Source: Candidatus Poribacteria bacterium (GTDB lineage: Bacteria; Poribacteria; WGA-4E; WGA-3G). From it: a stretch of DNA of 44,904 nucleotides. The notes beneath the pieces are model-generated. The model searched no databases. It was not told the DNA's origin and saw nothing but the letters and a program-made list of their open reading frames with translations. Every line of letters starts with the position of its first letter. The stretch's first letter is position 1. The stretch is from contig JAJEBZ010000241.1 in assembly GCA_022822275.1 (NCBI GenBank), forward strand, positions 1 through 44,904, read 5' to 3'. The position numbers and the translations under genes are program-made. Shown in pieces: positions 1 through 6,879 of this stretch.

Positions 1-43
1 AAAAAAATATTTTCTTCACCCTAAAATAATATATAATATAACT

Positions 44-184
44 ATGAAAACGCAACGAAAAATCATACAAAACTCAAGAAAAAATAAAAAACTCAGAAAA
101 AAATATGTGTTTTCGAAAAAAACACCTTTCAGCCCCGACTACGACTGGACTAAAAGCCAATTTTCAAATCGTGCCATGGTATGA
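44..184 (+). CDS. Possible small basic ORF (46 aa), doubtful
   Basis: An ATG-initiated frame of 46 codons encodes a product whose first half is very rich in Lys and Arg, followed by a more protein-like tail (FSPDYDWTKSQFSNRAMV). No Shine-Dalgarno sequence precedes the ATG and I recognise no family. It ends just before a perfect 24-bp palindrome. It may be a chance frame in A-rich DNA; only conservation would decide. Confidence 0.15.
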   Translation: MKTQRKIIQNSRKNKKLRKKYVFSKKTPFSPDYDWTKSQFSNRAMV

Positions 185-185
185 A

Positions 186-209
186 ATTTCTTACCACGTG
201 GTAAGAAAT
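186..209. promoter_or_regulatory. Perfect 24-bp palindrome (operator or hairpin)
   Basis: The half-site ATTTCTTACCAC is followed directly by its exact reverse complement, centred on CACGTG, with no spacer. It lies about 113 bp upstream of the -35 box of the TPR lipoprotein promoter. A symmetric site without a loop suits a dimeric DNA-binding protein better than a terminator, and no T tract follows it. The regulator is unknown. Confidence 0.5.
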
Positions 210-288
210 GGACAATCAGAACAACCCAAAATTGAATGTATAATTCTATTTAAGCAGCGCAAAAATATGAGCAAAAATATGTAGTGTA

Positions 289-305
289 CAAAAACTTTAC
301 ACCCC
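289..305 (+). repeat. Solo end of the AAAACTTTACAC repeat family
   Basis: CAAAAACTTTACACCCC matches the terminal inverted repeat of the MITE-like elements at 9293-9391 and 34273-34389. No inverted partner is visible nearby, so this is probably a remnant or solo end. It sits about 17 bp upstream of the promoter of the TPR lipoprotein gene. Confidence 0.5.
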
Positions 306-321
306 TCTTACTGAAAATTAC

Positions 322-349
322 TTGACAAATTTTGTGTTTCTGATATACT
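322..349 (+). promoter_or_regulatory. Sigma-70 promoter of the TPR lipoprotein gene
   Basis: TTGACA (322-327), a 16-bp spacer and TATACT (344-349) form a near-consensus promoter. Transcription would start near 356, leaving a leader of about 70 nt that contains GAGGAGG at 411-417. Confidence 0.7.
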
Positions 350-426
350 TTACACATGACAAAATACAAATCATCTTTTCAACTTACTGACAGAAAATGA
401 TTACATTCCTGAGGAGGATAAGAACA

Positions 427-1830
427 ATGATCCGTTTAACAGCTGGTTTGGTTCTAAGAATGGACCGAAGTTATCTCATTATACTCATACTTGGTTTTCT
501 AATGTTAACAACTGTTGGATGTATCGGTGGTGTTAATATTGTTCCATTGAGTGCCAAAATACAAAATGCGGATGATACTTTTGACAAAGCAGAAGCTGTA
601 TCTACGCGTTCAGATGACCCAGAAGAAAAAGCCAAAGCTAAGTCTAAGCAGCAGCAATTGTATGATAAAGCCATAATACAGTATCTGGAAATTATCAACC
701 GCGATGTGGATGGCAAATATGCACAACGTTCTCACTATCAGATAGCAACGATATATAAGAGATTTTATGAGTGGGACAAGGCTAATGAGCATTATCAAGC
801 AATTATTGAACTTGACCCAACTGGGTACTATGCAAATGAAGCCAAGAGTGGTATTGCAAAAATTCATAGTAACCGTGAACTCATTCAGCAACAACGTGCT
901 AAATATCAGAACTATAAAGCACTGTATGATTCCGATGGGACAGATGAAAGTTACAATACTGCTGCAGAAGCTTTGTATGCGGTAGCAAAAGCTTTTGAGA
1001 CATTGGAGAATTATACAGAGGCAATCGCTACATTTGAGAAAATGGCGAAAGAATTTTCCAATCATCCGAAAGCAGTTGAAGCACAATTTCAGGTTGGTAA
1101 CATTTATTTCTACAAACTTTATGACTACACCAATTCAGGTGGGTGGGGAGCTTTTGTTAAGGTCGCCCAAGATTTTCCAGATACTTTTCAAGCAGAAAAG
1201 GTCAAGTCTTTGTTAAATAAGACACAAGATCTATTGATAGAAATCAAACAACTTCAAGATGAGATTCAGCGTAACAAAAGCAAAAAAGCGGTTGAATTTG
1301 AAAAACTTGACAGATATGTTTTGCCATCAGATAGATGGATTCAAGGCAAAACTGAGTTAATTGTACAGAATTTCCAGCAAATTGCGCGGAACTGGGAAGC
1401 ACTAAGAAACTTTCCTAACGCTATTGAAACCTATAAAGTGTTAGCTCGTGATATTTCACATAAGAAGTTTGCAGTTGCCGATGCGCTTTACCAAATTGGT
1501 TCGCTTTACCAACAAAGCGGTCAATATGAACGGGCAATTAAAGCATATCAAGACCTTTTTGACAATGCCGCTGAGTCCGCGCGACGGAACGAAGCTGTAT
1601 ATCAACAAGCGATTTGCTATAGAGCCATACGTGAATTTGGTGAAGCTTATGAGGGATTCAAAGACTATATTAGTTTAACAAAAGGTGACAGATCCTATCT
1701 ACGAGAAGCTGAGCAGATTGTACGTCAGTATGAGCTTGATCTTGATAAGGATGGCTATATGTTTTATGTGGAACTTGAAAACGGCACATCTGACCAAGAT
1801 CCTAATTCATATCCGGGTGCATCAAATTAA
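427..1830 (+). CDS. TPR-repeat lipoprotein (BamD/YbgF-like organisation)
   Basis: Predicted 467-aa lipoprotein. The ATG at 427 is preferred over the in-frame ATG at 397 because GAGGAGG (411-417) lies 9 nt before it. The N-terminus has a hydrophobic segment ending in the lipobox-like LTTVGC, with the acylated Cys near residue 32. The rest is helical TPR-type repeats, for example around DKAIIQYLEI, DKANEHYQAIIELDP, TEAIATFEKMAKEF, PNAIETYKVLA and ERAIKAYQDLF. The repeats resemble outer-membrane assembly or cell-envelope scaffold lipoproteins such as BamD and CpoB/YbgF, but I see no family-specific signature, so the partner is unknown. It has its own sigma-70 promoter. The next gene, on the opposite strand, ends 98 bp downstream. 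Confidence 0.8.
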   Translation: MIRLTAGLVLRMDRSYLIILILGFLMLTTVGCIGGVNIVPLSAKIQNADDTFDKAEAVSTRSDDPEEKAKAKSKQQQLYDKAIIQYLEIINRDVDGKYAQRSHYQIATIYKRFYEWDKANEHYQAIIELDPTGYYANEAKSGIAKIHSNRELIQQQRAKYQNYKALYDSDGTDESYNTAAEALYAVAKAFETLENYTEAIATFEKMAKEFSNHPKAVEAQFQVGNIYFYKLYDYTNSGGWGAFVKVAQDFPDTFQAEKVKSLLNKTQDLLIEIKQLQDEIQRNKSKKAVEFEKLDRYVLPSDRWIQGKTELIVQNFQQIARNWEALRNFPNAIETYKVLARDISHKKFAVADALYQIGSLYQQSGQYERAIKAYQDLFDNAAESARRNEAVYQQAICYRAIREFGEAYEGFKDYISLTKGDRSYLREAEQIVRQYELDLDKDGYMFYVELENGTSDQDPNSYPGASN

Positions 1831-1927
1831 GACCATTTCTGATTTTGTCCAACTCAATAAACTTTTGTCAGTAAGTTGGAAAGAAGACATTGATTTACAT
1901 AACATATTCATTTTTTGTATGGATATG

Positions 1928-2749
1928 TTAAAGAAAGAGTTGGACACGTGAATGTTCAGATTTTGGTAGTCTTTTATAGACCTCTTGTTGGATATACTCA
2001 GGGGTGTATCGGCGGGAAAAGTGATTTAAAACAATATGTTCACTTTCAAAATGTTTGAATAGACCGGGTAACATGTCAAGGTGTAAGTGTTGTGTCTTTT
2101 TAGCACGATCAAGGTGTTCAGGAGCAATAAAGGTACACTCACAGATCAGGAGTTTGCACTGCTTGAGCAAGGGATGTGAGTCAATTGAAATGCCATGAGT
2201 ATCTCCAAAATATGCAACTAAGGGTAATTGCACTTCATTAGTTATCTCAACGCCTGAACGTTTCAGTTGTATAATTTCAGTTTCAGATAAATTGTGGTAT
2301 TCGGCTTTCAATTTTTTGCGTTTTTCGCAAATAAGATAGGAAACTGCTGGAACGGTGTGGTTTCCTGGTAGCACATGCGCAACCAAATTCTTTCTGAAGG
2401 GAATTGAATCACCCGTTTCTACTGGTGTTAGTTGATACCGCCAGTTTTTTCCGCCATCTAATGAAGATATTTTGTTAAGAATGTTCCGTAATTGTTTGTA
2501 TCCTGGTAACGGAACATAGATATTTCCTGCTGGTATTCCGGCAAGCCAACGTTGGCTGATATAGATGGGTATCCCAAAATAGTGGTCAAGGTGAAAGTGC
2601 GAAATAAAGACATGATTAGTGCCGATAAAACGCATTGGACACCTGCCTAAATCAAAAATTAGGTCTAATTCCTTTATTCGAATATAAGTTGCAACAGCAG
2701 AACTGGACTTTCCCTCAATTACCCAATTCCCACATCGTAGTACTGGCAT
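1928..2749 (-). CDS. Ribonuclease Z-like metallo-beta-lactamase hydrolase
   Basis: 273-aa metallo-beta-lactamase-fold protein, close to RNase Z, the endonuclease that trims the 3' trailer of pre-tRNA. The zinc motif HxHxDH is present as HFHLDH at residues 51-56. Later metal ligands are visible in FGDTHG, and the C-terminal histidine in VLNHFSRRY fits the RNase Z pattern. The N-terminus (ATYIRIKELDLIFDLG) also matches that family. The length is slightly below the roughly 300 aa of typical bacterial ElaC-type enzymes, and the flexible exosite arm is not obvious, so another MBL hydrolase of the same clan is possible. The start is 51 bp from the divergent mtnP start, so the two share a short promoter region. 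Confidence 0.75.
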   Translation of the reverse strand: MPVLRCGNWVIEGKSSSAVATYIRIKELDLIFDLGRCPMRFIGTNHVFISHFHLDHYFGIPIYISQRWLAGIPAGNIYVPLPGYKQLRNILNKISSLDGGKNWRYQLTPVETGDSIPFRKNLVAHVLPGNHTVPAVSYLICEKRKKLKAEYHNLSETEIIQLKRSGVEITNEVQLPLVAYFGDTHGISIDSHPLLKQCKLLICECTFIAPEHLDRAKKTQHLHLDMLPGLFKHFESEHIVLNHFSRRYTPEYIQQEVYKRLPKSEHSRVQLFL

Positions 2750-2800
2750 AGTTATTTATAATTGCAATTCTAATTGCTTTCCTTTGGAGTCTTGATATAT

Positions 2801-3664
2801 ATGCATGTCAAAATTGGCATATTAGGTGGTAGCGGATTTTATCAAATTGATGGCTTAACTGAGATAGAAACAATTGAAATTGAAACCCCTTTTGGTAAAC
2901 CGAGTGATAAGTTTGTCAAAGGAAAACTTGATGGAAACTTGGTAGTTTTTCTACCACGACATGCGGTAGGACATCCTTTGTTACCAGCTGATATTAATGT
3001 CCGTGCCAATATATATGCCATGAAATCTCTTGGTGTAGAATGGCTTATATCTGTAAGTGCAGTTGGCAGTTTAAAACAGGACATTGAACCTCGGCATTTC
3101 GTTGTCCCAGATCAACTTTACGATCACACAAAGAGCAGAAAGTCTACATTCTTTGGTGATGGAATTGCTGTACATATTAGTCTGGCACACCCGTTTTGTC
3201 CACACCTCAGTTCGCTTTTACATGATGCTGCTACCGATGTTGGAGCAACTGTACATAATGGCGGGACTTACATCTGCATGGAAGGTCCGGCATTTTCTAC
3301 ACAAGCAGAATCCAATGTATATAGACAACTCGGTTTTGACATCATTGGTATGACTGCAGCCCCTGAAGCAAAACTCGCGCGCGAAGCAGAAATGTGTTAT
3401 GCAGTGCTTGCATGTTCAACAGACTACGATTGCTGGCATCCTGACCACGACAATGTTACTACGGAGATGATACTAAACAATCTTCGATCTAACGTTGAGG
3501 TTTCTAAACAGATAGTGAAAAGGTTGGTCTCTAAAATACCTGAAGGTAAACGCGATTGTGCTTGTGCAAGTGCTCTTCAATATGCTATCGCGACGCAACC
3601 GGATAAAATACCGATTGCTAAACGTCACCAATTAAAGTTTCTGTTGGATAAGTACCTCCCGTAA
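2801..3664 (+). CDS. mtnP: S-methyl-5'-thioadenosine phosphorylase
   Basis: 287-aa purine nucleoside phosphorylase-family enzyme that cleaves methylthioadenosine with phosphate to adenine and methylthioribose-1-phosphate, in polyamine by-product and methionine salvage. The phosphate-binding GGSGFY lies at residues 9-14. LPRHAVGH, EGPAFSTQAES and MTAAPEAKLAREAE are characteristic MTAP blocks, and STDYDCW is in the base-pocket region. I start at ATG 2801, which has GGAG at 2786-2789; an upstream in-frame TTG (2774) would add nine residues with no ribosome-binding site. The last 33 bp overlap the 3' end of the convergent aminotransferase gene. No other methionine-salvage gene is in the window. 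Confidence 0.93.
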   Translation: MHVKIGILGGSGFYQIDGLTEIETIEIETPFGKPSDKFVKGKLDGNLVVFLPRHAVGHPLLPADINVRANIYAMKSLGVEWLISVSAVGSLKQDIEPRHFVVPDQLYDHTKSRKSTFFGDGIAVHISLAHPFCPHLSSLLHDAATDVGATVHNGGTYICMEGPAFSTQAESNVYRQLGFDIIGMTAAPEAKLAREAEMCYAVLACSTDYDCWHPDHDNVTTEMILNNLRSNVEVSKQIVKRLVSKIPEGKRDCACASALQYAIATQPDKIPIAKRHQLKFLLDKYLP

Positions 3665-4984
3665 GGTATTGAATATTCTGTCTGCCTCAGTTTCTGTAAG
3701 GATCAAAGGTGGTGCGATAAAAATAATGTTTTCAGGCTCAAATAACGCGTGCCCAATTTTACCAACAATTACACCCTTTTCTCTTAATTCTGCAAGAATT
3801 CTATTAGTTTTTACAGTTTCAAGCTGCGCCCCATCTGATTGGATAAGTTCCACAGCAAGCATTAACCCTTTTCCACGTACGTCACCTACGATGGGTAAGT
3901 CAAGCAATGTTTTGAGTTTATCAAGTAGATATTTTCCGACCTTTTCAGCATTTTCACAAAGACGTTCTTTTTGCAGTATATTTAGATTTGCTATACCTGC
4001 GGTGCATGCAACTGGGTGACCACCATAAGTGCAAACTTGTGAAAACTCTCGATTTTCTCCTGGATTGCCCAGGAAGGTGTTAAATACTGAGGTTGATGCC
4101 ACACATGCGCCAAGTGGTATATATCCGCTTGTTAATCCCTTAGCAAGTGTGATAATATCTGGTTGCACACCCCAATGTTCACATGCAAACATCTTCCCAG
4201 TCCGCCCAAAACCAGTTATAACCTCATCAAGAATTAGCAACAACCCATAGTCATCACATATTTTTCGCAATTTCGGAAAGTATTCGTCTGATGGAACAAT
4301 CACACCGCCTCCACCGATAATAGGTTCTGCTATCACAGCAATCACTGTCTCAGGCCCTTCTGATTGTATGATTCGCTCTATATCATTGACACATGCATTA
4401 TTACAGGCAGCAACATCTAAACCGAGTGGACACCGATAGCAGTATGGCGGTTGGGCGTGGTAAAACCCGGGGACTAAAGGTTCAAATGCGGTCCGTCTCC
4501 GTGCTTGTCCTGTGGCGGACATTGCACCATAGGTAAATCCGTGATACCCACGATAACGACTAATGATTTTGTAGCGGTTTTCTCTTGGATATGTTAGTTT
4601 TCCGTACTGTCTGGCGATTTTTATTGCAGTCTCATTCGCTTCAGACCCACTGTTACAGAAATAGACATGGTTCAGATCACCGGGTAGACATGCTGCTAAC
4701 TTCTCTGCTAATTCGGTTGCTGGAACATTGATTTGCGAATGTGGATAGTAGCATAATTCCTGTATTTGTGCATATACTGCATCGGCAATTTCCTGTCTTC
4801 CATAACCGACGTTGACATTCCAGAGTGCAGAGTATGCATCTAAGTATTTGCGTCCATCTGCATCAATAAGAGTGGTGCCATTTGCGGTTTTAATCACCAA
4901 TAGGTCTGTTTCATCAAGTTGTTGGTGTTGAAACAGAGGATGCCATACATGGGATTTATCAATTTCTCTATAGTTTACTTCCAT
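3632..4984 (-). CDS. Class III PLP-dependent aminotransferase
   Basis: 450-aa cytosolic class III aminotransferase (omega-amino acid/diamine/acetylornithine type). Fold-type I features are in order: the N-terminal HVWHPLFQHQQ, the cofactor-binding CNSGSEANETAIKIAR, DEVITGFGRTGKMFA with the Asp that contacts the pyridine nitrogen, and AKGLTSGYIPLGA with the Schiff-base Lys. The substrate cannot be fixed from sequence. I start at ATG 4984 because GGAG lies 9 nt upstream; a TTG at 5002 would place that same GGAG inside the coding region. The gene begins 22 bp after the end of argS and is probably cotranscribed with it. A Cys-rich insertion (YCYRCPLGLDVAACNNAC) could bind a metal or be structural. 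Confidence 0.88.
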   Translation of the reverse strand: MEVNYREIDKSHVWHPLFQHQQLDETDLLVIKTANGTTLIDADGRKYLDAYSALWNVNVGYGRQEIADAVYAQIQELCYYPHSQINVPATELAEKLAACLPGDLNHVYFCNSGSEANETAIKIARQYGKLTYPRENRYKIISRYRGYHGFTYGAMSATGQARRRTAFEPLVPGFYHAQPPYCYRCPLGLDVAACNNACVNDIERIIQSEGPETVIAVIAEPIIGGGGVIVPSDEYFPKLRKICDDYGLLLILDEVITGFGRTGKMFACEHWGVQPDIITLAKGLTSGYIPLGACVASTSVFNTFLGNPGENREFSQVCTYGGHPVACTAGIANLNILQKERLCENAEKVGKYLLDKLKTLLDLPIVGDVRGKGLMLAVELIQSDGAQLETVKTNRILAELREKGVIVGKIGHALFEPENIIFIAPPLILTETEADRIFNTLREVLIQQKL

Positions 4985-5006
4985 TACGGAATACTCCAAC
5001 AAGGTG

Positions 5007-6716
5007 TTACATAGATTCAGGGGCGGATATACCTAACAGTTTTAGGCCGTTAACTAATACAGTTTGTACACTTTGCACAAGTATGAGTCTTGCATAAGTC
5101 CGTTGTATATTCTCTGTGTCTAAGACCCTATGCTGGTTATAGTATGGATGAAACAGACCCGCTAACTCGTGTAGATAATGTGGAATCCGATGTGCTTCAC
5201 GTTCTGTAGCACTGGAAAGGACAATTGATGGGAAATCTGCTAATTTCCGTATAAGTTCATGTTCAGATGGTTCTGTTAGTTCTTCCAAAGAGATGTCATT
5301 GAGAGGCTTTAAGTGGATTTGTTGTTCAGTTGCCTGATGAAAAATGCTGCAGCACCGTGCATGTGCATATTGAATATAAAAAACAGGATTTTCGTTTGCT
5401 TGTGTTATTGCCAATTCAATAATGAAATCAAGGTGTGTATTGTTAGCACGCATCAGGAAAAAGTAGCGAGCGACATCAACAGCAAACTGCTCACCGACAG
5501 TTTCTGCGAGTTCGTCTATGAGTGCATCAAGTGTGTAGAACTGTCCTTGTCGTTTAGACATATCCAACCGAGTACCATCAGAATCCACCAGATTAACCTG
5601 TTGAATAATGTCAATATCCAACCAGTCATCTGCTAAACCGAGTGCTTTTACAAAGTTTTTTAGCCGTGTGATATGCCCTTGATGATCTGGTCCAAATAGG
5701 TTAATTACTTTATCAAATCCTCTATCATATTTGTCATAATGATATGCAGCATCTGGAACGAAATAGGTATATTCGCCATTTGTGCGAATGACAACACAAT
5801 CCTTGTCGTCACCAAAATCTGTCATCCGAAACCATGTCGCACCTTCAGCCTCATAAAGATATTTTTTTTCACGGAACATATCTATTATTTGGTCAGGTTT
5901 TCCACTGTCTCGGATAGTTTTCTCACTTGTCCATACATCAAAGTGAACACCAAATCTTTCAAGAGAAGTTTTTTGCAGTTTAAGCAGATGGGCAATGCCT
6001 TTATCCCGAAATTCTGAAATCCGTTTATCTTGGCTGAGTTTTAGATATGTATCTCCTTCCTCTGCTACGATGGTTTCAGCAAATTCTCGTAAGTAATCTC
6101 CTTGATAGCCGCCTTCTGGTATTTCTAAATCCGCTTCACCAAATAGTTGTCGATAGCGGACATCAATGGATTCACCAAGCCGTTCTACTTGTCCGCCAGC
6201 ATCGTTGATGTAATACTCTCGGATTGCTTCATATCCTACAGCATTTAACAGGTTGACAAGTGTGTCACCGACTGCTGCAGCGCGTCCACTTACTATGTTT
6301 AACGGACCTGTAGGATTTGCACTTACAAATTCTATCAGAACTCGTTTCCCTGTCCCAATTTCGCTTCTTCCGTAAGCATTCCCTGAATCTATAATAGTCC
6401 GAAGGGTGTGGTATAACCATGTATGAGATAGGTAGACATTAATAAAACCCGGTCCCGCAATTTCAAGGTTTCGGATACTCGGGTGTTCATCTTGGTTGAC
6501 ATATTTTACGATGATTTCTGCGATCTGAGTTGGTGCCAATTTGGCACTTTTTGCTAATCCCAAAGCGATTGGAGTTGCTATATCCCCGTGTTCAGGTGTC
6601 TTTGTCGGAGAGAACGGTATAATGGGAACTTCGTTTATTGGAAGTTCCCCTGCTTCAATTGCTGTGCGGATCGCGCCCTTTAATATGCCGTTTACTTCGT
6701 TCTTGATTTCGTCCAT
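5007..6716 (-). CDS. argS: Arginine-tRNA ligase
   Basis: 569-aa class I aminoacyl-tRNA synthetase charging tRNA-Arg. Visible parts: an N-terminal tRNA D-loop-binding domain (residues 1-110), the Rossmann catalytic domain with EFVSANPTGPL (129-139), the block EYYINDAGGQVERLG, the signature region MSKRQGQFYTLDALIDE, and a C-terminal DALR anticodon-binding domain (AHARCCSIF onward). The HIGH motif is degenerate: NIVS at residues 140-143. The second signature reads DMSK rather than KMSK. Some other bacterial ArgRS also carry altered HIGH motifs, so this is probably still the working enzyme, and no second argS is visible in the window. AAGG lies 6 nt before the ATG. The leader contains a foldback repeat (6740-6782). 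Confidence 0.93.
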   Translation of the reverse strand: MDEIKNEVNGILKGAIRTAIEAGELPINEVPIIPFSPTKTPEHGDIATPIALGLAKSAKLAPTQIAEIIVKYVNQDEHPSIRNLEIAGPGFINVYLSHTWLYHTLRTIIDSGNAYGRSEIGTGKRVLIEFVSANPTGPLNIVSGRAAAVGDTLVNLLNAVGYEAIREYYINDAGGQVERLGESIDVRYRQLFGEADLEIPEGGYQGDYLREFAETIVAEEGDTYLKLSQDKRISEFRDKGIAHLLKLQKTSLERFGVHFDVWTSEKTIRDSGKPDQIIDMFREKKYLYEAEGATWFRMTDFGDDKDCVVIRTNGEYTYFVPDAAYHYDKYDRGFDKVINLFGPDHQGHITRLKNFVKALGLADDWLDIDIIQQVNLVDSDGTRLDMSKRQGQFYTLDALIDELAETVGEQFAVDVARYFFLMRANNTHLDFIIELAITQANENPVFYIQYAHARCCSIFHQATEQQIHLKPLNDISLEELTEPSEHELIRKLADFPSIVLSSATEREAHRIPHYLHELAGLFHPYYNQHRVLDTENIQRTYARLILVQSVQTVLVNGLKLLGISAPESM

Positions 6717-6739
6717 ATCAACCTTACCACATTCTGAGT

Positions 6740-6782
6740 TGTAGGAGCGATCTTTGGTCGCGACCGCACGGTCGTTCCTACA
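6740..6782. repeat. Foldback repeat in the argS leader
   Basis: The arms TGTAGGAGCGA and TCGTTCCTACA pair with one mismatch and enclose a GC-rich loop containing GGTCGCGACC, itself a palindrome. The GC content is far above the surrounding DNA, as expected for a dispersed REP/MITE-like unit. It lies 24 bp upstream of the argS start codon, inside the transcript predicted from the promoter at 6827-6855, so it could affect argS mRNA folding. Confidence 0.55.
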
Positions 6783-6826
6783 GAAGAGGTGTATAATTAT
6801 TTCAATAATTCACTATAAGTCACCGA

Positions 6827-6855
6827 ATTATATCACAACTAACTTCCAAAGTCAA
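6827..6855 (-). promoter_or_regulatory. Sigma-70 promoter of argS
   Basis: On the minus strand TTGACT (6855-6850), a 17-bp spacer and TATAAT (6832-6827) form a near-perfect promoter. The predicted start near 6820 gives a leader of about 100 nt before argS. Confidence 0.72.
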
Positions 6856-6879
6856 TTTCTTTCGGAAGGAAGTGAGACA

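Noticed and set aside
610-1086. Minus-strand 158-codon frame opposite the TPR lipoprotein
   Set aside because: Its Cys/Phe/Ile-rich translation is the antisense of a repetitive, Ala/Glu-rich coding region; no start signals.
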